Below, in pieces: positions 10,114 through 20,667 of a DNA stretch of 35,853 nt (within the stretch, counting starts at the first letter, position 1; every line of letters begins with the position of its first letter). A model generated the notes under the pieces. The model searched no databases. It worked only from the letters and a program-made list of their open reading frames with translations, and was not told the DNA's origin. This stretch comes from Lenisia limosa (lineage: Eukaryota > Breviatea), in assembly GCA_001655205.1 (NCBI GenBank), contig LPNZ01010012.1, positions 1 through 35,853 on the forward strand, written 5' to 3'. Both the position numbers and the translations under genes were made by a program.

Positions 10114-12112
10114 ATGGCCACAAAGAAGGATCAACAGTTTCAAAGTGACCTCCAGGCGGTTTTAGACTACCTGAACACAGTAAGAGGCTATTTATCCTGT
10201 CTTTCTAACTATTTCAGTGTAATAGACCCCATTCCACGCAGTCACTTGTCGACTCAATGCATGGGAAAATCAAGAAGACTCAAATGCAGAAATGCCTTGA
10301 TTGTAAGTCTTCTACTCCCTTCTCTCAAAAATACTTGTAAATCTGGTGTAAATATTCATTTGGAATCACTGAAACGCCTGTTCTTATTTTTCTGTCAGCT
10401 CTTGTCGTTGACCAGAAAATCATCCTCAAAGAGTGGGGCAAGTCCAAGATCTATGCCTGTCGACAGGTAAGCCACGGTTCTAGGAGTACTTGCAAGTTTA
10501 AGAAAATTATCTTCTGTCACCTCTTTTTATTAAGGATGGCTTACAATCATTATTCTATCAGAGCAAATCTGTTTTTTTTTTCTTTAGCTCTATCTTTGCC
10601 AAGTGATTAAGTCATTCCACACTCAGTCCTAACTGCCTAGGACCAATTTCCTAAAGTCGCTCCTGAGCAGATGGCATCTATTGATGAGGTTGGTGTATTC
10701 ACATTAGGGTAGTCATTTAATAAGAGAGGCGGATTGTGTATCACTAACCTCAACAGACAATAAAGAAGGTAGCTGAAGAGGCATCCCGAATTGCTAAAGA
10801 AGTAGCTGTACTTAAAACTGGTGAGCATGGAGTAAAGGTCCCAATAGATACTGAGAAAGTGGGAAGGGAATTGTTACGATTGGTTGGATATTCCTGAGTA
10901 AGCTGATTTCCTCAGAGTTCCAACAGCTCACTGCCAAGCCTGTTTTGGAGAACCTCAAAAGCCTGATGGAAGATCTGCGCAAAGAAGTGGGTAAAATGGT
11001 CCCCCGAGAACCATTGAATATCATAAAACGGAGGGGAGAGTGTGTTCTTCTGAAGTGGATAAATCAGTACATTTCAGCAAATATCATTGTTTATACATTT
11101 TCGCTTTGACTATTGATTTTCAAAGAGAAGATGTATATTAACCACATAATATGAAGCCCCCCATTATATTACTTACAATTCCTTACATCGTATTTTTCTG
11201 ATATTTCAGCTTGATACAAAGACAGAGTCCCTAAAAGACCTTCGAGAGAATGCAACCGTTATTTCTGTGGGAAGGGGATCGTATTTGAGAAACACTTTGA
11301 GAATTTAAATTTGTTTTTTTTTATCTCCTTGAGAAAAAAGAGTGGGCATTGAGGTTTTTGGGATTATATATAATTACATATCATATAATATTAGCATATA
11401 ATAAACGAAATAGACAGGTTTCTTTTTCTTTTTAAAAGACTATTGTCAGGTGTACTGTGTAAATCTCTAACTACTCAGGATGAAGACCAAGTAAATGTTA
11501 AAACTAAGCTGAAGAACAATGTTGTAAGTGGGAATTTTTCATCTATTTCGATCCTTTTCTTTTAAAAATACTATTCTCACGTATTAGGCTGCCTGGAGGA
11601 AAAGAAAGCGCACTGTTTGTGGGCAATAAGAGAGCTATCAAATTCATGTGCATATTGGGTTGTTCTTTCTTTATAATGAACTTATTCTACATTCAATCCT
11701 CTTACATGTACCACAGGGGGAACGAGTTGTGGATAGCTTATACGATATCATATGATCACATATTACTTTGTTTTTTTTTGTTTTTTTTTATGTTGCGCTT
11801 AAGTTGGGGTTTTGATGATTCATTTTTCGGAATAGTACCTGAGGCAGGATTCCCCAAATTTCTTGCGTTTTACCTCCACACAGGTCAACGACATGGTTGG
11901 AGCTATTTCAGAAGCCTCAGGGAAGAGGCCAAGAGAGCTTCATGTTGGGGGATTAGGCGACATGAGGATTGTGATGATTTGGTTGCGGCTTTTTGGAGCC
12001 CCGTATCCACTATCTTGGCTGGTGTCTGACCGAGCAGGAGGACATTGGTATTGAGACAGATGAAGAAGCTAAGGTTGACTTAAAGGAGTGTGACAGTCTT
12101 TTGAAGAAGTGA
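10114..12112 (+). CDS. HOP2: Homologous-pairing protein 2 (Hop2/PSMC3IP/TBPIP)
   Basis: Hop2 acts in the nucleus with Mnd1 and stimulates Dmc1/Rad51 strand exchange during meiosis. Exons 10114-10179, 10218-10302, 10399-10466, 10641-10688, 10757-10820, 10916-10986, 11210-11266, 11479-11523, 11588-11614, 11884-11943 and 12038-12112 join in phase to about 217 residues, the usual family length. Family marks, in order: a winged-helix N-terminus with VLDYLNTCNRPHSTQSLVDS and WGKSKIYACRQ then DQF; a central coiled coil (TIKKVAEEASRIAKEVAVLK, EFQQLTAKPVLENLKSLM); the basic AAWRKRKRT motif; and the C-terminal EDIGIETDEEAKVDL, matching the GIETDED ending of known Hop2. The recognition helix region appears shortened relative to animal Hop2. 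Introns are short; the one at 10689 uses GTTGGT. Recognition is by these motifs rather than by a search. Confidence 0.9.
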
Positions 12113-12732
12113 TGTGGTTAATGTTTGGTTGTTTAGTTTCTTTTGACTGAAGAGAGGTCTGATTGTTGTTATTTATTGTACTTGTCTTTCTCTTCTTCCT
12201 TGATATAATCGAATCTCCCTGGAGATGGGTGTGATCTTCACTGCATAGGAATTTGATGTGGTCCCCTTTTGTCTTCATTATCACTTTTATTACCTTCTGT
12301 CTCTTCCCTGAGGCTTCTCAAATTGGAACGAAGCACTTGACAATGCATAGAAGATCATGTTATTTTTTCATTTTTTTTCTACATTCAATGATAATTGGGA
12401 ACACTAGATGTGGATGTGATTATTTGGCAGGGAGTCCGACAAAATTGGAAAAGAAATTAATGAACTAGCAACAATACAAGAAACAAACAAAACGTTGAAA
12501 AAAAACTAAAGAACACGCATGATGTAGATGGCGTGATATGTGGGAGGAAGATGCTCAGTCTATAAAGGTAAGAAGAAGGTACGTCAGTCACACTAGATTT
12601 ATGGTAAAGCCACGTAGCCTCAAAAATTGCGCAGATGAATGCAAACAATGCATCAAAACAACATTCGGATAAAATGACTCCCAAAGTTTGTAATGTAATA
12701 TGACATAAACACTATCTATCTTCTGTCTTCCA
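12113..12732. other. Convergent intergenic region
   Basis: About 620 bases between the stops of Hop2 (+) and the tail-collar gene (-). It is T-rich on one side and A-rich on the other, consistent with 3' UTRs and poly(A) signals on both strands. No coding pattern, RNA or repeat was recognised. Confidence 0.45.
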
Positions 12733-14507
12733 TCAGGTCCTAAAAATGCCATCATAAAAGCCGTTTATTACCCTCCCCCCCTCGCACCGGATCAGATTCC
12801 AGAACCTTCTGAGGTTCAGCAGTCGTTGTGCCGTTGAAATCAGTGACGTTGAGGCGCATGGCGTGGGTGTGGCCGCCGTTGTTACTAAAGAGTCAGATGG
12901 GACACAATACAAAAAACAATGAAGGAAAAGGGACTTACTCAGTATCAATGTACTTCATGGACTTGTCACGAATTCTGAAAGACAGCGGAAAATATCCCTA
13001 CAAGCAATAGTTACATGATATGACATTTTGGTCCTTTTTTGTACAATTGTGAAAGCCCCCCCACAGAGCCACCTGCGTTGACACCATTGATCCAGTTAAT
13101 GAGTCGAGAGTATTCATTACTGAACTTAGTTGCGGTGACATAGCTGTACCTGGGGAAATGAACTTTGAAAAAAAACCTTCAAAAAAAACAGTTCTAGCTT
13201 GTAGAATATCTGTTGAAACCAGTTAGTAGGTTTATCCAACCCTTTTACCAATCGCAAAGACTGTTGACGATGGTGGTATGGAAGTGGTCATCGACTTCGT
13301 TAGTTTCCATCTCTTGATCAGGGTGTGAGTGAGAATAGCTGAAAGGTGACATACACGACTACTGAGAGCAATAAGAAACATGGGGCCAGTGAAGAATGAA
13401 AAAAAGTAGAAACGGAAGTTCACTCACTCATGCTCGTGTTCCTTAATGGTGTATTCGTGGGTATGCTCAGTCTTGACAGCGCGTTGCCCGGCAGTGGTCA
13501 CATCACCACCCATAGGGTATACGTCACGAAGGTCTGGGATGACTTGGCCATGATACTCACTGCAGTCATGTTAAGACTGAAGAAAAAAGCCAAAACAATC
13601 ATCATATCTGCGCTTCACCTCAATTTATATTGAAATTGTAAATAATATACCAAAATCCTCCAAAAGAAAAGTAAATGAAGGAGAACCCCTGCCCTTGCTA
13701 CCTTGAAGGCATGTTCAGCACGAGACCGTTGCAAATCGCCCATCCGGTGGGTGGTTCACTCTCAAATGTTGACGGCGTCCACGCCACTATCGCTCCGAGG
13801 GGGGGAACTGCGGCGTTAATGGAATAAAGGGCGAAAATGAAAATAGTGTAGCCCCCCCCCCCACGAAGAGTGTCAATTCTTGTGCCGTTTTCCCGGACTT
13901 CTCCCTTGAGAGATGCAGTACAGCCAACNNNNNNNNNNNNNNNNNNNNNNNNNNNNNNNNNNNNNNNNNNNNNNNNNNNNNNNNNNNNNNNNNNNNNNNA
14001 ATTTCGATAAAATATTAAACGGGGAACAACCACACGAAACTGTTGTGAACACATGGTTGCATCAAGAAAGAAAAAACTCTAAATTCTAGAGCAATTCTCG
14101 GAAACAGAAAACAGTAGCCCAGCGATTAGTGTTTTTAAACCAACAACAATAATAATAAACTGGATAAAAGCATGTAATGCATTGAATAATAATGCAAAAG
14201 AAGGACTGAACAAAACTGAAAAAAAATAAAGAAGAACTGGGTGACCATGACTAAACTATCAAGCGTATCTTTCCAGCGTAAAAGAATCAAGAAAATAGTA
14301 CTATTAGACAATGAAATAACACAATATTATTGGAAGAAGAGGATTTGAACAAGGTACTGGAAATTAAGCTTATCAAGTAATGTGTCAGAACTCAAAGAGT
14401 GGAGAAGCCGGCTCACCAAAGTTCATGCTGTCATCTTCCTCAAAAACTATTGACTTTCCGAAGACGGAAGCGACAAGAAGAAGCCCCAAAAGTCCTAAAA
14501 GGCGCAT
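12733..14507 (-). CDS. Secreted protein with phage tail-collar-like domain, His-rich
   Basis: The first exon (14417-14507) begins MRLLGLLGLLLVASVFGKS, a clear signal peptide, followed by an acidic segment and a GTGAGC donor. After a gap comes SLKGEVRENGTRIDTL, a likely fibre-type coiled coil. Then comes the collar signature, GAIVAWTPSTFESEPPTGWA followed by ICNGLVLNMPSS, EYHGQVIPDLRDVYPMGGD and GQRAVKTEHTHEYTIKEHEH. Later exons give YSHSHPDQEMETNEVDDHFH, YVTATKFSNEYSRLINW and NNGGHTHAMRLNVTDF. The pattern G-x-I-x-x-W, GW-x-x-C-(D/N)G and (I/T)PDLRD is that of tail-fibre collar domains. The HTH, HEH, HSH, HFH and HTH motifs recall the HxH metal sites of phage short tail fibres. Joins from the SEYHGQ exon through YSHSHP are in phase. 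The stop is TGA 12733-12735, but the last residues after ESDP may not be coding. The role is unknown; secretion and trimer formation are inferred. Confidence 0.7.
13929..13999. other. Assembly gap (N) in the tail-collar gene
   Basis: Seventy-one N between the signal-peptide exon and the coiled-coil exon on the minus strand. Part of the mature N-terminus may be missing. Confidence 0.98.
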
Positions 14508-14810
14508 ATTTGGAACTGCTCTTGACAATGCGGTATTTTCAGTTTGATAACAAAAGACTCAAAGACGCAACGACTCAAACTGTTTATAAATGGTTACAAA
14601 ACGGGACAAACGGACGGCAACGGCAGCAATGGCGCAATGGCTGGCCGACATAAATCAATAATATTCTGGGGTTGCATATGGAAAATTCTTATCATGGCCA
14701 AGTCATCCTAGACCTTCTCAAATTCTTATTTAGTATTATTTAATCATGGAAAGCTAATCGTAAATCCTTGGTTGACCAGTTTTGGATTATATTTTGTCTT
14801 TGTGGGCGAA
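14508..14810. promoter_or_regulatory. Divergent intergenic region, probable bidirectional promoter
   Basis: About 300 bases between the ATG of the tail-collar gene (-) and that of the WD40 gene (+). The tail-collar side carries repeated GACTCAAA(G/C) near 14550-14580 and CAAACGGACGGCAACGGCAGC near 14605. The WD40 side is AT-rich (TTTAGTATTATTTAATC). The assignment rests on position. Confidence 0.4.
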
Positions 14811-17800
14811 ATGTGGGGTAGCTCCTATCATAATCATGAAGCTGATGGCTATAAATTCCATATTGCTAAGCTAGAAGCCGAAAAAAAGGTTGGTCTAATT
14901 TTTTCTTTGTCTTCTAGTGGTCTTCTTCATCTTCCAGGCTTTGCAACAACATTTAAATGTTGCTAATCGTCAGAATAGAGATTTAAAACAGTCAATTTTT
15001 GAGATATCGCAGCAATACTCGAAGGCAACAGCTTCGCTGGGTGTCAAGCCAGAGCCTCTTAAAATTGAAAACTGTAAGCCTTTTGGAGCTATGTGTTTGA
15101 TTTTGCTTTTTTAAGTATCTTACTCTATAGTGTTGAAGGAATTAGACAATGTCACACCAGAGGTCAGGGAAATTGCTGTTTCTGCCGGTGGGAATGTGGA
15201 CTTCTGTCATATTTGATTATTTGCCCATAGGGAGAGAAGAGGAATGCAGGAGGTTCTTTGGCAATACATTATCGATATGATATGATTTATGATACAAAAT
15301 TTATTGTATATATGTGACATATTACACTCAATATCATATACAACCGTGTTAAGTCTTGTCTGTTGGTCAAGTCTTACCACAGTCACTGTATAGATAGTTT
15401 ATGTATTAATTTGATTAGAGCTTGACGATGATGAGAACCGTGATTCAAGGATCTTCTATTTGAAGCATACTTTCAAGGTTTGACAGGAAGCCGTCCGATC
15501 AGTGAATTTTTCTCCTAGGAGTGGCGTTTGAATGTTCTCACCACACCAGAGCGTTGTTTTACAGTATTAGGGACACAGCTCAGCGGCTTACCACAGTTCA
15601 TTCAATCGCAACGGCTCGCTTTTGGCTTCATGCTCCATGGACAAAACCGTCAGAATATGGGATGTTCGCAATCGCAAAGAAGTGAGGCTTGATTTACATC
15701 TTCAATGGATGCTGACAATGTAGAAATACACCTTGACTGGACATAATCTGACAGTTAGTGATGCTGCCTTCGCTTCAAACAGTGAAATGGTTGGTAGTAA
15801 AAAGTGAAATATTAGTGAACAGGTAAATTGAGCTATTTAGCTTTAAAAGCAAAATGTGTAGGATTTTGACCAGAGAATTAAGTTTCCATTTCACTTTGTT
15901 TTATTTTCTTCAGACCGGTAAGAATCGAGTTATACAGATTTTTATTGTTTTCACCCCCCCCCTCCCCAAAGTAGTTGGACTGTTAAGGCTGTTTTGGGTT
16001 ATTTATTTATGTTAGTGTTTTTTTTTAATTCGGTCATATTTCTGCATTCAATGTTTAGTGTTTATGTTTGTGTTTGGAGTTTTGTATTATTGATTTGTGA
16101 TAAGTGCTTCACTCCAGCTCGGTTCGGTTATAACCGAAACCGACAAATAATTTTCCATTTATCCGAACCAAACCGATAATCATCGTATTTTACAAAACTA
16201 ATAATAACTGAAACGAACGGATAACGGAACCGATAACCGACATATAACCGACATTTACCACCCCTTTTGCAATTGAGAAACATACTTGTATTTCTTACCC
16301 TCTCCCCCTCAGATGACAACAGGTAGTTACGATCGCACCGTTCGATTGTGGCAACTTGGAGAACGTGCCGGGGACCAAGTTGGGCTGGTGGCATTCATTG
16401 CAAAGGAATCTCAATATTTAAAACAGATATGAAATAGTTTTGCATTAGAATATGCAGCATTATTTGATCACTCTTCATTACCCTTTAGTTACGAATCTTA
16501 CGAGCCTCTTTCACCTCACCTGGGTGCTTTCTTTGTGAATTCCTGTATTTTGTCATTCATAACATGTTAAGATTTGCTCATCACAAGTGGAAGGCTTTGT
16601 GCAGGCAGTCAGTTTCTCCCCAACCTGTTTGGGGTGTCTCTATCTTCCGGATTTTCGTGCCACTACTTTTCTCGACTTCGATATATCTGACCTAAAAAAA
16701 ACCCTTGTCTCGCTGCTTCATCTGTATTCACATCATCCATTCTTACACTAAAGCGAACGAGCTGTATTATGCGGGTACAACGGCAGGTAACATTGAGTGT
16801 TTTGACACACGGCATGGACCAAAACAGGTCAACACCATTGCCATCGGTGCCATGTGTAACACTTTGTGAGTGATGTTAAAATATCTTAAATTGACTCGTT
16901 GCACCTCCTTTTTTGTTATCTTGTTTTGAAATAACTTATCTGCTTCTCAATGATTCTAAATTAAGCTTTTCTTTCTATTCTTGAAATCAATATTTCTGTG
17001 TCATTTCATACGCAATTAACCAGGTAGTCACATGTACAACAATGGTGTGCTTGTTATCTGTGGTGACTCGGAAGGCTGCATACAAACATTTGATTCTCGA
17101 AAGACGAACACTTGTCTTGTCAGATTCCAGGTGGCAAATAAGGACGCTCTTTCCAACTTGGTAACCTCTACACCATCCGCTGGTGGGTTGGATTTGCCTC
17201 TCTTACCTGAAAGAACTTAATTTGTCAATTATTTTTTAAAAAAAAACTGATCATATTTGTCATTTAATTGGTCAATTAATTGCCAAGTTCTACGAATAGG
17301 CTGGGTTGGATGTTTGTACCTTTAGTATGTGTTATTTGTCGAGTTAAGTTTGTAATTGAACTTATATTTCACAGTGCCATATGTTTATGTCTTATGGCTC
17401 CTAGATGAAGATGAGGGGCGCTATCTTGTTGTCAACTCCTATGACAACATCATTCGTCTATACGACAGAGAGTCAATTCACCTTCCAAGGTTGGCTGAGT
17501 TGAATCACGTCACGAAGGCAGGCTAGATTATGATTATGTAGGTACCCGAAAGATGGCCCTGTGACGGATGAGCCGGATCTTCTTCATCGCTGCATCGGAC
17601 ACAAGAACCGCGGGTGGCCAATCAAATCTTCAATCTTCAGAGGAAGAGATCGTGGGAATGGACCTCACATGGACCTGTTCTTAATTGAGATATAATTATT
17701 TTAAATTGTTTCTATTCCTTTTTTTTTTGGCTCACGTAACTGAATGGTGTCTGTTTTGAAGTTTCAGTTTCTGATGGTTTAGATAAGCGAAACACAGAAG

Positions 17801-18114
17801 ACAATGAGACGACATCCTCCATCCACAGCACTGTTCTCATTGCATCAGGTTCCGCCAATAACATGGCTTATATCTATGATATGGGAAGTGATGATGTAGG
17901 AGGGGAGGGGGAGCTATGATATTATGTTCATGAAAAGAGATAGAAATGACAAAATCAGAAAACTATCCATCCTGTGCAGACTCTCGTTCACCCCAACTGC
18001 CAACGAGTATATTCGGCCAACTTCCACCCGCTGGACCCCCTGGTCGCCACCACAGCTTCAGATGGTTGTGTTCGTCTGTGGGCTGCGAGGAAGGCTAAAA
18101 CAGCATTCTCCTGA
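14811..18114 (+). CDS. Coiled-coil plus WD40-repeat protein
   Basis: The chosen start (14811, MWGSSYHNHEADGYKFHI) leads into a coiled coil: KLEAEKKALQQHLNVANRQN and DLKQSIFEISQQYSKA. After ELDDDENRDSRIFYLKHTFK come WD40 blades: GHSSAAYHSSFNRNGSLLAS with CSMDKTVRIWDVRNRKE (15571-15681), KYTLTGHNLTVSDAAFASNS (15724-15789), MTTGSYDRTVRLWQLGE (16313 on), EGFVQAVSFSPTC, LYYAGTTAGNIECFDTRHG, VLVICGDSEGCIQTFDSRK, YLVVNSYDNIIRLYDRES, CIGHKNRGWPIKSSIFRG, LIASGSANNMAYIYDM and VATTASDGCVRLWAARK. It stops at 18112-18114. About eight blades form a propeller, most likely a scaffold. Orthology to a named WD40 protein could not be settled. One intron (15790-16312, 523 bases) is unusually long and holds a repeat. 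Confidence 0.72.
16119..16253. repeat. Palindrome and CCGATAA-type repeat inside a long WD40-gene intron
   Basis: A near-perfect 23-base palindrome centred on CGGTTATAACCG (16120-16142, one mismatch pair) is followed by several (A/C)CGATAA(C/T) and GGATAACGG copies up to 16253. It lies in the only intron of this gene longer than 500 bases, so an insertion (a degraded mobile element or low-complexity array) probably lengthened it. No intact terminal repeats or target duplication were identified. Confidence 0.55.
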
Positions 18115-18144
18115 GCCATGGTTTTCTGGGTGGGGGGGGGGGGG

Positions 18145-18227
18145 NNNNNNNNNNNNNNNNNNNNNNNNNNNNNNNNNNNNNNNNNNNNNNNNNNNNNNNN
18201 NNNNNNNNNNNNNNNNNNNNNNNNNNN
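18145..18227. other. Assembly gap (N) between converging genes
   Basis: Eighty-three N after a G12 run. It hides the 3' end of the minus-strand gene at 18228 or the space between the two genes. Confidence 0.98.
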
Positions 18228-18779
18228 AATGTAGTTGTTGTACAGTTCAATGTGGTCCTCGGATAATCCCAAGCATTTCGCCATCATTTTTCCAAGTTTA
18301 GCTAAAATGGGTAATAGAGTTTCTATCCCAAGACAAAAACCTTAATTTACAATTGGGGGAGGGGAGGGAAGATCAGGCATTTGAGTGAGGCGGATGTCTT
18401 TGAACTTATCAGAAGAGTCATAATTGACAAACTCCGCCTCAATTTCCTCTTCCGCCTGTTGTCGAATCATTTCAAAAGACTTCAGGGGGAACGGGGACTT
18501 GTCATGCACTAATTCTCGAACTCGTTTCTCAAACTGCAGTGTGAGCAGAACCGGGTAATCAATTTCTTACGTATTATAATCTAAACCCGCTTTCTCAGAG
18601 GCATTTACACAATAAAATGACTTATTCCTTATCAATATTTAGCGTCAATTGATAAGCATCGTTCAGCCTCGGATGCCTACCTCAATCATTTTGTAGTCTG
18701 TGTCATCCGGATTCTCCCATCCGAACCAAGTATTGACCGGGTAATAGTGATCAGGATTCCACGGGTCATTGAAGAAGTC
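18228..18779 (-). CDS. Partial unrecognised gene, Trp/Asp-rich then helical
   Basis: Two exons join in phase 0: 18681-18779 (33 codons: DFFNDPWNPDHYYPVNTW then FGWENPDDTDYKMIE) and 18351-18533 (61 codons: FEKRVRELVHDKSPFPLKSF, MIRQQAEEEIEAEFVNYD, FKDIRLTQMPDLPSPPPI). Near the gap another stretch reads KLGKMMAKCLGLSEDHIELY. It is either the last exon (with a phase that does not match the nearest acceptor) or an alternative end. With the simplest acceptor the protein would instead finish LNLEK at a TGA at 18284-18286. No start codon was placed; the 5' end should lie between 18780 and about 19000. I do not recognise the family. Confidence 0.5.
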
Positions 18780-19058
18780 CTGAATGATTATATGTGTTGG
18801 GTAAAAGGCAAATATACACCCCTTATTAATATCGGAAGCCAGAAAGGCAAATTCGTTGCAATATAGAAACCTTTCTTTTGCCTTAGAAATACCAAGAGAA
18901 CTGGATTTGGTGAGTCATACCCATTTGAATGGGCGAGTTATTAGAACAAAAGATTCATCATACAATACCAAGACGTGCAAGAGGCCCAGAGCATAATCGT
19001 TGTGGAGTGTGAGCAAAAATTGTAAAAAAAGGGAGTGAATAGAAAAGAGAATTAGTGA
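18780..19058. other. Probable 5' region of the partial minus-strand gene
   Basis: This stretch probably holds the first exon and promoter of the minus-strand gene at 18681-18779. One candidate start (MTHQIQFS on the minus strand near 18920) does not join in phase. Otherwise AT-rich and without recognised content. Confidence 0.3.
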
Positions 19059-19453
19059 AGGGGCGGTTGATTTTTATTTTCGGATAAAAATAGGTTAAAA
19101 TTTATTTTTTTGAACAAGAGTAATAATATACATTAACAATCTAGGGAAACAAATAAATACATAGGGATACCATCAACAAATTACCATACCTCCACACCCA
19201 TTAATTTTATTTATTATTTTATTAAATGTTTAAGTGAGCGATTGATAAAATGTTTTAATGGCGGTGTTGGGCGGTTTGGAGGCAATGTTTTGGAGACCGG
19301 GGAGATGAAATACTAAAACCATTTACTGGTACAACTTTATTATAATGAAATTTTATCTACCTCCTCTAAAAAAAATTAAAATTATATTATTTAAATCGCT
19401 CACTTACAATTTTTAACTATTTTGAACTAAAAAATAAAAATCAATCGCGCCCT
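19059..19453. mobile_element. Probable MITE (non-autonomous DNA transposon), about 395 bp
   Basis: The left end reads AGGGGCGGTTGATTTTTATT. The reverse complement of the right end reads AGGGCGCGATTGATTTTTAT. The similarity continues inward (AAAATAGGTTAAAATTT against AAAATAGTTAAAAATTG), giving terminal inverted repeats of about 45 bases. An inner inverted pair, AAGTGAGCGATT (about 19231) and AATCGCTCACTT (about 19395), strengthens the symmetry. The interior is AT-rich and has no coding capacity. It sits between two genes. A clean target-site duplication could not be fixed, so the superfamily is open; GGGGCG-type ends occur in hAT-like and PIF-like MITEs. Confidence 0.65.
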
Positions 19454-19674
19454 AAGAGTTGTGGAAGCAAAGAAATAAAAGACTACTATAATATCTTCTT
19501 CAAAATATTTTCAACTCCAGAATATTAAACATACGAAAACAGCAAACCGTGAAAGAAGTATATCTGTTTCCAAAATCGGCCAGCGCTCGAGGAATCCTAG
19601 GCTTGTTATCGCCGTCTAATAACACAAGAAACGATCATTTTTTTAAAAAAACAAATCTCAATCCGGGACCCCAT
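19454..19674. other. Intergenic sequence 3' of the membrane-protein gene
   Basis: About 220 bases between the MITE and the stop codon of the minus-strand gene. No feature recognised. Confidence 0.4.
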
Positions 19675-20667
19675 TTACTGGTTGTCTCTCTTGACAAACT
19701 GACCAATTGACCCAGGTCCCATGTAGAACCCAACAATAATTATCAAGCATAATAAAGCTATTCCATCAACGAGATTGCGATAACGCTTCAGCCGACGGAA
19801 TCCATGCCAAAACACATCTTTGTACCTGAAAAAGTGAAAAGAGAGCTCTGAAACACAGAAAGCTGAAGAATTTCCCCTTGCCTTACTCTGAATAGTGCAC
19901 CAAATTAGCCCAAGCATTTTCAATCCTCATGTCAAGTTCTAATTGCTTTACGCGATCCTGGAAGTTGAGAAATCGTAAACACAATTCGAAAAATGCTAAA
20001 ACGCAAGATAATATGTACAGTCGGATTATTAAACAAATGCACACCTGAACTGATACTTCAGGTGCAACAACTTCTTGAACAGAATTGACCAGAGGAACTT
20101 CACTGATATCACTCCTCTGTGTGCTGTTATTCAAAGACAAGTGTCGATTATGAGACTAAAAACAACAACAAGTGCTTTGAAGATAACTCAACATACTGTT
20201 TCAAGTTCATCATGATTCAGAGCAGCTTCTTTGATGTTTGGGAATACGATACTGTCATTGTCGCCATCAATGGAGTCAACTTCTTCCACAGCTGACAGCT
20301 CAGGAGAATCCATACTAACTAAGATGTCAAAAGAGAACAAATAGCGTATTGAATCTTACAGTTTCTCCTCCGGGCTTGTCTTTGGGGGGTGTTTCGCAGA
20401 GAATATCTTGAAAAATAAGGAGCAAATTTTGTTTTCAAACAATATCATCACGGTCCCCAACCTGGACCCTCTTGAAGCAACACTTTCAACAACGCTGTCA
20501 GTGTCTGAGTATTCTTCCTCAACTTCAATGTTGTTTTCTGACATTGGAAGAGCCTTCTCCACCTCAAGAGCAGCCTTCGCCTCCGGATCTAGAGGACATT
20601 TTTCGTCCAGCCAAACCACAATCAAGTACAAAAATATCAGGAAGTAGCAAACAGAGTCCCAGTCCAT
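19675..20667 (-). CDS. Bitopic/two-TM protein with acidic linker, unrecognised
   Basis: The protein starts at 20667 with MDWDSVCYFLIFLYLIVVWL, a strong N-terminal membrane anchor or signal anchor. DEKCPLDPEAKAALEVEKAL and an acidic Ser-rich stretch (VEEEYSDTDSVVESVASRG) follow. Later exons read KHPPKTSPEEKL, SMDSPELSAVEEVDSIDGDN, FPNIKEAALNHDELET, LNNSTQRSDISEVPLVNSVQ and DRVKQLELDMRIENAWANLV. The last exon is DVFWHGFRRLKRYRNLVDG, then IALLCLIIIVGFYMG, then GPGSIGQFVKRDNQ and TAA at 19675-19677. So one hydrophobic span lies at the start and another about 15 residues before the end, with a long acidic, coiled-coil-containing region between. The basic LKRYR motif just before the second span suggests that this side faces the cytosol. 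The family is not recognised. An endomembrane tether is possible but unproven. Confidence 0.6.

Noticed and set aside
15950-15966. C-rich run CACCCCCCCCCTCCCC, considered as a telomere-like or quadruplex element
   Set aside because: A single short run in an intron, without repeat structure; similar runs elsewhere are sequencing artefacts beside gaps.
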